The notes below the pieces were generated by a model. It was not told where the DNA came from and made no database searches. It worked only from the letters and a program-made list of their open reading frames with translations. A stretch of DNA of 64,000 nt from Lytechinus variegatus (taxonomy: Eukaryota > Echinodermata > Echinoidea > Temnopleuroida > Toxopneustidae), in NCBI RefSeq assembly GCF_018143015.1, contig NC_054757.1, positions 5,872,501 to 5,936,500 of the forward strand, given 5' to 3'. The position numbers were made by a program, and so were the translations under genes. Below are positions 33,151 to 45,440 of the stretch, piece by piece. Numbering within the stretch: position 1 is the stretch's first letter; the number at the start of each line of letters is the position of its first letter.

Positions 33151-35150
33151 CTATCGTGAGACTGACTAAAAATCAATCAGAATTGCACTTTTAATTAGCG
33201 ATTTTGTGTAACGCGGTCTCGTCTGCTGCCATTGTTAATCATTAATCACAATAAAATTTGAATTTAATGAATATGATCTGCTCCCTTACTTCGACTAACT
33301 CGAGTCTTGAAATATTTAAATGGTAGACCCTTGAATATTCGCTTTAATTTTGAAGCTTAAAATTAAGGCTCCACTGGCGTATACAGCTAGGAAGAAAAAA
33401 ATATTGTCCAGTAAAGGTAAAAAATAAGCAGCAATTACCTTAGAATGTGTAAACTTTCATCACACTAAAATAAAAATGCCTAAAGGAAATGCCTAATAAT
33501 TACCCTCATGGAACATTTTTACCCAATATTTCTTAGAGTGCATGCACTGGTATATATATTATTAATTGCTACAAAATAAAACGGGAGTCAAGCGGACATT
33601 TTTAATTTTTATTCAGTTGAATTTGGGCAAGGCAAGGTATTATATTCCTTTCTCCCCGAATCCCATTTGTGCTGCCTTTCCAGTAGAGATGTTATTGCAC
33701 TGACTTGAGCTTTCTTTCTCATAATGATTTTTTTAAATGCCCTTATAACTGAATATTAATTCATTCAAAATGTAAAGTAGAGTTTTATTTTAGAAATTTT
33801 AGTATTCGCACAAAACCTCTAGCATGTCTAGTATTTTCATGTTTCCATTTCAAAACGTTTGAATACTATCTTTTGACTAAATGACCAAAATGAATAAAGA
33901 CTGTTGTTAGTTTACTCTTCTATGGCGAAATAGTAACAACTTGACGAGTTACACCTGATATTATGCCGGGAAGTAAGATCCCTCATAAAACCAGTAGCGT
34001 AATGACTAATTTCTGATAGATTGTGACATAATATTAAAAAGACATAGCATCATATCTTATCCTTTTCCTTTCCCCTGCCTTTTCTTTCTCTTCTTTGTCC
34101 AGGAACATTAACATTATTTTTTTTTTGGGGGGGGAGGGGGCAAGTCCCCCACCTGTACTCCAGTGACGAAAACTGCAAAGAGAAAAATATGAAAAGTCTG
34201 AGCTCAAACGCACTAAAATTTCTTTGTTTAAATCTGTTTTTTAAATTCTTTACTTTTAAATGTCATTTAATTTCAAATTTTGTTCTACAATACCCAGTTA
34301 TAAAAGTTATTCCTATTATACCATGATTGCAATTCAAATCCCAAACTCGCTGGAAACTACGATGTGTCGCAATTCCGATAATTTCCGCTGAAGTATTATG
34401 AATGTGATTTCACAATATACTTCGAACCCTACAAAATCAAGATCCGTGGTATCGCAAGAATATCGATAGATCGGGAGATTTCGGGGTTGTTTTACACACT
34501 CTTGCTTCATTGATTCTAACCGATTTCTTCACCATTGTATTCAGTCAGATCAACGAAACCGATTCCAAACCGATCGATGGTATATCATTGAAAAATATGT
34601 TATATATTTCGTCGATCTTCAATCGATCTTACAGTGTGACTGTAACATGAGATCCGCTCCCAAAGAAAGAAATCACCAACGCAAAAGACAACGAATATCT
34701 GAGAGATTCCATTCACATGACACACTCCAGGACAGGTGACAACGAAAGAATGCTACTGTCTAAATCACTCGGAGAATAAGCATTTGCAGATTCTTCTGAC
34801 GATATCACTAAACTGTAAGTATACATGGAATAGGCCAATTTAATTATTTTCTGGATAGAGTTTTTCATTTTCATTACGTTGAGGAACATGCGATTGCATG
34901 TTTTGTAACAACGGAAGTCGAAATACACAATATTTACCGGAATAATATTTTGGTCATCTTCATCACGTTCATAAATTCTTCTACATAAAGACAGTTTAAA
35001 CTCTAAGGCTTTTGTGAATGTTAAATGATGTGAATTTTATAGTGATTTTAGTCTCATCTGAATTTGAAAAAGAAATTGGAATTGCCGTCGTGTTTTCTCT
35101 ATCTGATTATTCTTAGTGTAATATACTTAGTAAGATGCACTCGACCAGTC
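33151..35150. other. Gene-free interval
   Basis: AT-rich. A CAGTAGCGTAATGAC word at 33991 and a T-run/G-run tract at 34119-34140 ending near 34165 hint at a decayed hAT-like element, but the second end is unclear. No coding region with support. Confidence 0.4.
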
Positions 35151-35154
35151 AAGA

Positions 35155-35830
35155 TAAAAATACCAATGCGAGTGCGAGAATTTGTTTCCAAATTAAGATG
35201 TTAAGACGAAATATTCAAAGCTTTTTTTATCCCAAAAATAATTCGTATCAAACCAAACAATATGATCGAGTGCGAAGCACGGTCTAAAAATTATTGATAT
35301 TCAGACCTGAAAAGGGAACAATATTTTATAAAAGCCCTTTTTATAGAAATTCATAAAGATGATAGGTATCTCCAAAAATAAATCGACCCAATAAGAGAGC
35401 GAAGCGCAAGCCTATTTTTTTTAATATTCAGAAGTTATGACTGAATATTCTAAGCACTCTTTGTAATCATCGACATGATGCATATCTAAACAATCAATGT
35501 GAGCGCGAATCGCGAGCTGAAAATTATCAATATTTAAACCTGAAATGGGGATACATTTTAGGGAGAAGTAATCACACGTTGCGTATCTAATTAGGTAATT
35601 AATGCAGGTACGAGGGGCGAGCTGAAATTGTTGATATACTGAATGGGGAAATTTGTAAGGAAAGTTCGTGGCCCTGGGAAGCGGGGGTGCTTCTTTTTGT
35701 TTTGTTTTTTTGCTTGTGAATTTTACATCAGCATCCCCGTTAAAAAAATAATTCCCAGGACTCTGGGAATATAAATTGATATATAGGATACGCATCTCAT
35801 CAGCAAAATGCGAACGCGAGCTCATTGAAA
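35155..35830. repeat. Second array of hairpin-core repeats
   Basis: Six diverged copies near 35164, 35270, 35394, 35497, 35602 and 35806 of the same about 105-bp unit as at 31660-32840, with 'gagctgaaatt' and 'cagacctgaaaagggaaca'. The copy at 35270-35280 reads GTGC-GAA-GCAC, a compensated stem. No element ends were found. Confidence 0.7.
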
Positions 35831-35879
35831 TATAATATATATACATTATATAATTTGAGATCAAGAGTATGGGGAGGGT

Positions 35880-36400
35880 CGTAGCAAGGTCAATACCAGT
35901 CTTCATCAAGCTTTCGGGCACATGTCCTTCACCAGGATCTAAACCAACATATAAAATAAAAAATATAGTCCTCCTAATAACAATGATAAATACAATGCAA
36001 TATGTATAACGGAGATATAAACTGCAAATCCTTATGGGTAATCTACCTCCTAATATGCATTAAATGCAACATGCAGTAAACGTCGGGAAGACTGGATCAA
36101 CACTATACACACGACTAAATAACACTAGATCAGAAGTAACCAATTAAACAAAAACAAACCCAACAGCATAACCTTCCCATACACCATGCATTTCAACCTT
36201 CCCGGGCACACAGTACACAGCATTAACATCACTGCCATCGAAATAGTAAAAAAACAAGAAACACAGCATCATCATGAAAAAGGAATCTCATTGGATACAC
36301 AGCCTCAAAACATTAAGACCACGTGGTATAAACGTCGACCAATAAACGACCATTTTCACCCTCTAATAAACTCATCCCTATAACATCTGATCTCACTTCA
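35880..36400 (+). mobile_element. Penelope-like retroelement relic
   Basis: The ORF at 36186-36383 starts HFNLPGHTVHSINITAIEIV, which is the hallmark of the C-terminal GIY-YIG region of Penelope-like elements. It is short and decayed. At 35880-35935, read on the minus strand, is the phrase CCTGGTGAAGGACATGTG-CCCGAAAGC, a decayed relative of the hammerhead-bearing ends of such elements. A broken, old fragment. Confidence 0.55.
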
Positions 36401-36404
36401 CACT

Positions 36405-36579
36405 TAAAGGATTCCAAAACCCAAGAACAGAAGCAATCTTATTGGAAAGAGTAAAATGAGAGGAACAATTTTTAAAAAAAGTTTCATCAAAATCGGTTGT
36501 GAAATAAGCAAGTTATGGACGATTAAAAAGTCTTGTACTTACTATGTGGATCCTCAAATTGGCAAACATGCTTCAAAAT
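36405..36579. repeat. Half of a family 2 foldback element
   Basis: The sequence (AAACCCAAGAACAG, AGAGTAAAATGAG, TGAAATAAGCAAGTTATGG, CAAATTGGCAAACATGCTTC) is the reverse complement of 47055-47235. It stops where the 3' tail of the old LINE starts. Confidence 0.65.
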
Positions 36580-38084
36580 TTGATTTGATTGATTTGATTT
36601 GATTTATTGTTTTCTTCTGCATCCATAACATTTGTATAATACATTTTTCATAACATAATAAACATAATATGTTAGCATTTTTGGCATAAATTGTAAATAA
36701 AGATTACTAAATAGATAATTCCAGACAAAAATGATTAACTATATGATGTTCACAATTTGCAGGAGAAGGATTGTCATCATAAGCAGATTGCTTGAATAAA
36801 ATGACAATCCCAAACTTATACTAATTGAATTAATACATTAATAAAGCAGAATGGGCATATTCTTTCAAATAGCTGAGGGTGATGGTGATATGATGTTGAT
36901 GATGATGATGATGAAGGCCATGGAGATGATGATGGTCAAGATGAAGATATTGGTAATGACTAAAACGAAGGAGGAATAAATTCACGATAAAAAGGATACG
37001 ACACAGAAATTTTACTTCAAGTATTCTGATAATAACATAGATTTAACGTTTGCCTTAAATGAGTGAAGAGACGAACATTGTTTAACAGGCTCTGGTAGAG
37101 AGTTCCACAAATCTGGACCATTGTGTCTTATGGATCTCTGCGCAATAAGCAATTTGGGGTTAATTAAATGGAAATTTGAAGAGTTACGGGTAGGGTATGA
37201 ATGAATAGATGTATTCAGAGTATAAAAATTGTGGAATGAAGGTGGGAGCTTGTTATTTACGTACTTAAACATAAGTAGTAAGCTTTGAAGAGTATTTATG
37301 TCAAATACTGTTAGAGTCTTTAGTTTATGGAATAATGGATTTGTGTGTGATAAATATTGGGAATCAGTACAGATTCAAATTGCTTTTTTCTGTAATAAGT
37401 ATATTGTATTAATTGTAGTTTTTGCACATGTTGCCCAAACTATGTTGCAATACGATATATAAGGCAATATCAATGAATTGTATAGTATGACAAGAGTTGT
37501 ATGTCGAATTATATTCTTCATTTTGTAAAGTATACCAACGTTTCTAGAAATACTAGTAGTTATGTTCATTCCAATTTAAATTTTCATCTATTGTGACACC
37601 TAAAAACTTTGTTTCTCTTTTCCTTTTGAGAGGAATATTGTCTATGTTTATATTATAAGGAAATTCGTTACCATGTAAGTGTGTATGCTTGAAATATATA
37701 AAGTTTGTTTTGTCTATATTGAGTGAAAGCTTATTACACTTAAACCACAAAGATAGTTTTGGTACTATACAAGTGCTTCATGGACCCTCCAGGACATTAT
37801 TTACTTTTGCTGAGTCAATGAATAAGATGTAGGCCTAGACTCGTTTGTGTGAGTGGGGAGGGTTGTAAGGGTGTGTGTGTGTGTGTGTGTGCGTGGCTCA
37901 TATTTATGTCATGAATTTTGTTTTCTATTATTTGTTAATTTCATTTTTATGTTCTTTCCATGTCTCATCTGGTTTTGAATATGTTACTATCAAATCGTTT
38001 AAGCGCGTAAAATACTTTCGCTCTCGGATTTTATATTATCATAATTCCGTGGCCACCTTTCAAACAGCAATATATCAGGAACAT

Positions 38085-39757
38085 AATCAAGTCTTTTTCG
38101 TATTTTTTTGTCTGGCGACGTTGAAACAAATCCCGGTCCGAACTATAAATTCCCTTGTGGTCATTGCGAGAAACCCGTCAAAAATAACCAAAATGGACTG
38201 TTGTGTACCACTTGTCAAAAGTGGTATCACACTAAATGTCTCGAGATCTCTTTAAATGAATATACTAGGCTGTATCAAAACCCAAATGAGAATTGGATAT
38301 GTTTAACCTGTTCATTGCCGCCATTTTGTGACTCGATTTTTACACAATCCTTTATTGATGTTCAACCCACCTCAACAGTTAATGCACCTCCTATCCCTGA
38401 ATTTAACACACCTACTGGAATTGATAAGGCTGTTTTATACAAATCATTTAATGATATATTTAAAGCAAAAGGGTTGCATTTCATTCATTTAAATATCAGA
38501 TCCATTTTACATAAAATTCCTGAACTACGCGTCCTTCTCTATGAAAGTAGAATTTCAGTAATTGCAATTACAGAAACATGGTTGAATTCGTCCATAAATA
38601 ATGAAGAAATTTATATCGATGGTTATTCTATATTAAGACGAGATCGTGCAGGCGACCATGGTGGTGGGGTCTGCCTTTATATTAAAAATGATATCGCATT
38701 TAATCTAAGAGAAGATCTTACACCTGATGGTATTGAATCATTGTGGATCGACATTTTATTACCACATACAAAGCCTATTACTTTAGGTGTAGTCTACAGA
38801 CCCCCCAGAGACAATCACTTTATTGATTCTCTCCATGATATATTGGACATATTGACAAAAGATGATGAGGTTATTCTTTTAGGGGACATGAATATTTGTC
38901 TATTACAACAATCAGCACTGACCAAAAGATACAAGAATATTTTGAATTTATATGGTTTGAGCCAACTTATAACAAAACCCACCCGAACTACACCTACCAC
39001 TTCTTCATTAATAGACCATGTAATTTGTAGTAAAGAAGAAAATATTTGTCAAAGTGGTGTCTTTGAAATTGGCTTAAGTGATCACTTTTTAACGTATTGT
39101 TCAAGGAAACTTATCAGGCCTGTATTTGGGCAGCATAGAACTATAAGCATTCGATGTATGAAAAACTATTGTGAAAATGATTTTAATTTCGTTTTATCTC
39201 AAATCAATTGGTCTGTTTTACTTGAATGTAATGAAGTGAATATTGCTTGGTCACACTTCAAAAGTATTTTCATGTCAGTAGTTGATAAGTGTGCACCTTT
39301 AAAACAAGTAAGAATTAAGCAAAGAACAGAAAGATGGATGACCAGTGAAATTATTGGTTTGATAAGACAACGAAATATAGCTTTCAGGAAAATGAAAAAG
39401 GATATTGGTAATTTAGAACTCGAAAGGAAATTTAAACTATTGCGAAATGTGGTACAAAGGAAAGTGAGGAAAGCTAAAGACGAATTTTTCCAAAATCAAA
39501 TTGAAGACAATAAACATGATTCTAGGAAATTATGGAAAAATCTCAAAGAGTTAGGTGTGAAAAACAAACAAAAAAATATTCAGAAAAGTGTTATTAATAT
39601 TAAAGGGGAACTATGTCATGATAATCTAAAGATAGCCAACGAATTTAACAATTATTTCACAACAGTGGCCGATAAATTAGCTTGTGAGCTCCCCATTACG
39701 GACAGAAGTGAGTTTGGGGCCGACAGTCCTAATTTAAAAAAAACTTTACGACAATAA
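38085..39757 (+). CDS. LINE ORF, part 1: 2A-like peptide, PHD finger, endonuclease
   Basis: No ATG lies in frame after the stop at 38084. Translation-like sequence begins FLSGDVETNPGP, a 2A-like ribosome-skipping motif (D-V-E-x-N-P-G-P) at 38105-38140. Then comes a PHD-type zinc finger (CGHC, CTTCQKWYHTKC, WICLTC; about residues 17-62). The AP endonuclease follows, with LNIRS, ITETWLN, GDMNI and SDHF. 2A peptides at the N terminus of CR1-type LINEs are known from sea urchins. Another frame reads into the 2A from an ORF beginning at 37875; one extra T in the T7 run at 38103-38109 would unify them. The ORF ends at 39757 after an A8 run, where one base fewer continues into the RT frame. Confidence 0.9.
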
Positions 39758-41336
39758 AGGTATACAAAAAGGCTGTTTTAATTTTTCTCCTGTCACAGAA
39801 AAGTTTGTATTAAATGAATTATCCAAGTTGAAAATATCAAAAAGTACCGGACTTGACTTGGTTCCTGCTAGATTTTTAAAGGATGGTGCAAAAAACGTCT
39901 TTATTCCTTTAACTTACATTATTAACCTATCTATTTCAACTTGTACCTTCCCTGATGAAATGAAAATCGCTAAAGTCACACCATTACACAAAAAGAAAGA
40001 CAAAACTCATGTTGGGAATTATAGACCTATTAGTGTGTTAAGCATAGTGTCGAAAATTTTGGAGAAATGCGTGTATTCTCAAATTGAGAAATACTTTAAA
40101 GAATACAAAATCATTTATGAATTTCAGTCTGGTTTTAGGAATGGTTATTCTACTGAAACATGTTTAATTCACTTGTTGGATTTTGTTAGGAATGAAATTT
40201 CCGAAGGCCGTTATGTTGGAATGGTTCTTCTTGACTTACAAAAAGCATTCGATACGGTTAATCATGAAATACTCTTAAAGAAATTAGAAGTGATGGGTTT
40301 GAATTTAGCATGTTTAAATTGGTTTAGGTCTTACTTGACAAATCGCCGCCAAGTGGTATCCATGCAAAATGTACTCTCATATTCTATGCCTATAAAGTGT
40401 GGAGTTCCTCAGGGGAGCATATTAGGTCCCATTCTTTTTATGTGCTATATCAATGATATGTGTATTTGTGTTAATGAAAGTAAATTACTTTTATATGCAG
40501 ACGACAGTGTTTTACTCTATTCTGATACAAGTCCTAAGCTGATCGGTGAAAAACTTAGCTTAGAATTATCAAAATGTGTTAAATGGATGACAGATAATAA
40601 ACTTAGCTTACATGTTGGTAAGACCGAAAGTATTTTGTTTTGTTCGCGGGCTAGGTCTAAGCATACAGATGATTTCAATATATACTATAACAATCAATTA
40701 ATTAAGAGACAGAATTCCGTGAAGTATTTAGGCCTGATATTAAATAGTGATCTCTCATGTACATCTATGGTTGACTCTATTGTCAAAAAAGCTAATGCTC
40801 GCTTGAAATTTCTATACCGGCATCAAAATTGCATGAATACGAAATCCAGACGCATTTTAAGCTTTTCATTAATACAGTGTTTATTTGATTATGCTAATGC
40901 AGCATGGTACTGCAGTCTTGGAAAGGTTGATCAAAAAAAGTTTAGAATTATTCAAAATAAGATTGTTAGATTTATTACTTGCTTACACCCAAGAACACAT
41001 GTTGGGAAGAATGAAATTGAAAAAGCTGGCCTTCTTCGCATAGACTTGAGGTCGCAACAACTTATACTTCACCATGTTCATAAAATTTTCTATTCAAACG
41101 AATATCATTACATCTCAAAAAACTTTACACGGTCATCTAATATTCACGGGCATGAAACAAGAAATAGTCTGTTTAACTTTGTTGTACCTATAAGAAAAGG
41201 TCAAATTGGCAACACATTTTATTATAATGGTATACATTTTTGGAATTCTCTCCCTAATCATGTTAAATCGGTTAAGACTTTTACACAATTTAAAAGAGTA
41301 TTGAAACAACACTTTAAAAATGTCCCCACTCTGTAA
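39758..41336 (+). CDS. LINE ORF, part 2: reverse transcriptase and C-terminal region
   Basis: The frame is open from about 39744 (YDNKGIQKG...FSPVTEKFVLNEL) and continues the previous ORF after a one-base frameshift at the A8 run (39736-39743). RT blocks in order: [82 protein letters not shown] and LLYADDSVLLY. The catalytic aspartates are intact. The thumb and C-terminal region end at HFWNSLPNHVKSVKTF...NVPTL, stop 41334-41336. The first ATG in frame is 39828. It copies its RNA at the nicked target, as LINEs do. Confidence 0.92.
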
Positions 41337-44115
41337 TGTTAAATATTCTTTCTAATTTCATGTGTATCATGTAGTCTTATATATAACTATTTAGTTATGA
41401 TTTATTTTAATAATCAACTTGTTTTACATTCTTTCATCATATTTTGTTGTTTGCGTGAAAGTTTGATGTCAAACTTATCTGTACTTTTTCATATCTTAGG
41501 TTTAACGATTCATGATCTTGTATTAGTTACGATGCATTTAGCGCTATTTAAAAACTGATTATAGTATAATTTTCATATGTAACCTAGAAGTAATGATCGT
41601 TTACTCAACCTGTTTTACAATTATTTTAATCATATTTTGCGTAAATGGTTTTCATGGCAAACTTAATTGTTTTTGTCTTTTTATATATTAAGTTTTACAA
41701 TTCTTCGTGTAATTTTAGTGGTCTAGACTTAATTGATGTAGTTTGTAGATTTCTATAGGTGTTTTTCATAGATGTACATTGTTGTCAATTACTGATGTAA
41801 GGACCCCATTGGAAATAAGCCATCTCGGCTTTCATGGGCAATCCTGTCAAGGTATACACGTACTGTTCATATTTTCATGTACTTGTTCACAGTTACCTGA
41901 CAAATAAAATCAATCAATCAATCAATTGGTAACTCACGGTTAATTATATCTACTAAAGTTTCTAAGCTATTATGTGAACAAAAAATGTTGGTGTCATCTG
42001 CAAATAATAGATATGATAATAAAGGTGTTACAGAAGTCAAATCATTAATATATATTAAAAAGAGCAAGGGGCCTAGGATTGATCCTTGTGGAACTCCGCA
42101 TTGTATTAACTGAAAATCAGAAGAAATATTATTGTGAATTACATATTGTTTTCTATTGGACAAATAACTCTTAAACCAAGATAGTGTAATTCCGCGAATT
42201 CCATAATTTCCAAGTTTTTTAAGTAATATCTAGTGGTCAAGAGTGTCAAAGGCTTTGCTTAAGTCCATGAATACGCCTATTATATGTTCTTTATTTGCCA
42301 TTGCATTTGTAATTTTATCATATATTTGAATTAACGCCTGATCAGTCGAATGTCCTTTCCTGAATCCATATTGGTTAGAATTTAGAAAATGAAAAGTATC
42401 TAGAAACTTATAAAGTCTATTGTAAATAATCTTCTCTAATATTTTGGAAATGCTGGGAAGAATAGAAATAAGCCTGTAATTTGTTATTTCATGCGGATTG
42501 TCTTTTTTAAAAACAGGATTTACCTTTGCAATTTTTAGGGAATCAGGACATATTCCAGTGCTAATTGAGAGATTGAAAATATGACACAAAGGAGAGGCAA
42601 TATAGTGTATGATCTGCTTAAGAAGGGAAGTACTAATTCTATCAATTCCCTGTGATTTGCTTGATTTTAGATTTTTTGTTATTTCAATTAATTCCTGAAC
42701 ATTTGTTGGGTTAAAGAATAAAGAAGAGTTAATGGGTGTGGGAAGAAATTTTCCAAAATTTTCATCAGTTCTGTCAAGTTATTTTGCTAAGGAGGGTCCT
42801 AAGTTAACAAAAAAAGAATTAAAGGTATCAGCTACATCTTCTGAATTTATTGCAAGATTATGAGCTGTGAAATTATCTTTGGGTAATGTTTTGGGTTTCT
42901 TGCCAATCAAATCATTTATAATCTCCCATGTCGCTTTCATGTTTGATTTGACTTTGCAAAGCTTCTCGGAATAATATAATTTGCGAGAAGCTCGAATTGT
43001 ATTGGTTAGTCTATTTCTATAAGTTTTGTATTTATTTTTGTTTTGAATAGAAGGGTTCTTTAAAAATGACTTGTAAAGTTTATTTCGGGTACGTATGGAT
43101 CTTAAAATTGCTTTAGAAATCCATGGCATTTTTGCCTTCTTTCTTTTGACCTGTGATATCAGGGGAAAATTTTTTCTCGTAAAATGTCTGCAATTTATTG
43201 TTAAAATTTGTGTAAGCAATGTTTGGATTAGACTCATGAAATACATCCAACCATTCTTCAATTGCAAGATCCCTTTTAAACGATTCAATGTTATTTTGAG
43301 ATTCATTTCTATACATTGTCGATTTGAGTATATTTTCTTTTGGAATATCATTATCGCAAAATGAAAAAACCGGCAAATGATCCGAAATATCAGATATTAA
43401 CAATCCGCTGGTAATATCTCTGTTTAATATATTTGAAAAAATGTTGTCGATAAGTGTTGATGAATGGTTATCAATTCTGGTCGGTTTATCTATATGGGGA
43501 TAATAGCCAAATGAATGCATTGTGTGTAGGAATAAATCGTGTTCATTATTTTGGGATAACAGGTTGATGTTAAAATCTCCCATTAAATATATTTGTTTCT
43601 CTTCTTTTCTAATAGTATGAAGGCATGTTTTAAGGTCTTCACAAAATGAATTTACTTTATCATGAGGGGGTCTATAAATCAATCCAATAATTATATTTTT
43701 GCTTTTTGGCTTCGTGATTTCTATGAATAAAGTTTCACTCTGTTTTAATGATATTTCTTTCCTTACTTTGAATTGCAAATGTTCACTGATGTAAAATGCT
43801 ACACCTCCTCCTCTTTGTTCTTCCCGGTCACGCCTAATGAGATTATAGTTTTGCAAACTGAATATGTTAGGTGAAGTATTGTGAAGCCATGTTTCCGTGA
43901 CACCAATAATGGAAAATTTGAAATTGTTTATAGTGAAAAGTAATGATTCTAATGACTCAAAATTTTTGTTCAAACTTCGAGCATTAATATGAAGCAAACT
44001 GAATTTATGTTCCATGTCTCTAAATCTATATAGAAGTAAAATCTTCAGTTGAGTAATAGTTATTATCAGATGATATATTGTTTGTATTGAAAATAGAAAA
44101 AATGTCCATGTCATT

Positions 44116-45440
44116 ACTCAGGAGGAATATTTAATATTACCAAAAACTTAAGATTATTGGTATGACATGTGATTTGTGTGTAAATTTTCTGTGTCGTGAC
44201 AGCAAGATGGTGATGAGATGAAGAGAGGATGAAGTTTAAAAAAACTAAAAATGGATGAATGTGAAATAGAATTTGCTGTTGGTGATTATGATGATGATGG
44301 TTATTATGATGATGATGATGAAAATGATGACAATGATGACAATGATGATGGAGTTGATGATTGGAGAATTCAAATCCTACAACCGGAATCTGATGAATAT
44401 TCATAATTGAAATGTAATGAACACTCTTATTTCTGAGTGTCTCAGCCATGATTTGTATATGAAGGAACCTTTTAAACACGAAATATCAGTGGCACTGTAA
44501 TAATAAGGATACAAAATAAAGGTTTCGATCCTATCGAAAAAATATACATTTATATATATTGATATAATTGGTCATCGGCATCACGAAGTGTCTCAGAGGT
44601 CTGAGTCAACCCAGAATCAAAGAAAAATTTTAATTTGTTAATTTCTAATGAGATGCAAATTGTTAAATATCTCGTTAAATTTCAGAGTCTTTTATTTTTC
44701 ATGATCGATCACTTGTGTTGGTATTCAAAATAAAAAAGTAAATTCTAAAAGCTAGAAATTAAACACAAGTTTCTCAAAATTGGTTCATGACCTCTGAAAG
44801 AAGGATAGTTCGTGAAAATGATGATAAATTAGCACATAATGTCATGTGCAACCAAAGGGTGGTGCAACAATGGATATGCGTGGTATAATCACATAATGCA
44901 TGGTTGCATAGGGCCTATACACATAATGGCTGCATACAGGTTGATTCAGCAAAAGCTGGTGGATGCGAGGAAGGGAAAATTTCACTTGTCAATAAATGTC
45001 TGGACGATCAAATGATTATAAAAACTGCCCTGACCTGGCAACGGGTAATGCATGGACAACGTGATGAGTTTATTCACCGATTAATAACAATGGAACACCC
45101 CGTCACGTCACATGGCCACCGAGATAGCAAGAAACATGTATAAAGGTACGGTCCAGTAAACCGCCATAGGCACAGTTGATATTTCCCGGAAACAAAGCAA
45201 TGAGGTGTCCCTAAACTCACTCATATAGTGAATTGCAGCAATCAGGAAGTTGATTACATAAAACATTTGTTTTCCCTTCCCTATGTTTATCGATTTAGTC
45301 TAATTTTTCACTTGAGGCGCCAAAAACAAGATAAAATAAAATGACAAATCGAGCCTTCCAATTGATATCAGCTCACGGTGAATAAACTACATTCGCGTGT
45401 GCACCTTCACATTCTAGCTACACAGCAATAAAACAAAATT
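44116..45440. other. LINE 5' flank, GAT microsatellite and unassigned DNA
   Basis: A (GAT)n-rich run at 44283-44352 yields a spurious histidine-rich ORF on the minus strand. Similar GAT runs sit in the 3' regions of the two old LINE copies (36890-36950, 50450-50530). 44600-45440 holds nothing recognisable. Confidence 0.5.

Larger units (their letters stand above)
37759..41931 (+). mobile_element. Near-intact 2A/PHD/EN/RT LINE nested in the old LINE
   Basis: A 4,161-bp CR1-like element, 37765-41925, bounded by the target duplication TTGGTA (37759-37764 and 41926-41931). The flanks join to restore the old LINE. The 5' UTR contains a GT microsatellite (37871-37892). One long coding region is interrupted only by two single-base homopolymer length changes. 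The 3' UTR runs from 41337 and ends in an (AATC)n tail. It is younger than its host element and among the youngest LINEs here. Confidence 0.93.
36580..44115 (-). mobile_element. Old LINE (non-LTR retrotransposon), interrupted
   Basis: Minus-strand non-LTR element in two pieces, 44115-41932 and 37758-36580. In order: an apurinic endonuclease domain from MEHKFSLLHINARSLNKN (44015) with VTETWL, GDFNIN and SDHLPV; a linker; reverse transcriptase with [33 protein letters not shown] and FADDTNIF; a C-terminal region with LGVTIDENLNW and GPDLWNSLPEPV. The 3' tail is (AAATC)n near 36580-36605. The reading frame is broken by several frameshifts (frames change near 43200, 42700 and 42200), so it is inactive. 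The 5' end is not fixed; the strand stays LINE-like to about 44115. A partial relative lies at 50146-51560. Confidence 0.9.

Noticed and set aside
44114-44479. Histidine-rich minus-strand ORF as LINE ORF1
   Set aside because: The histidines come from a GAT microsatellite and no nucleic-acid-binding motif is present.
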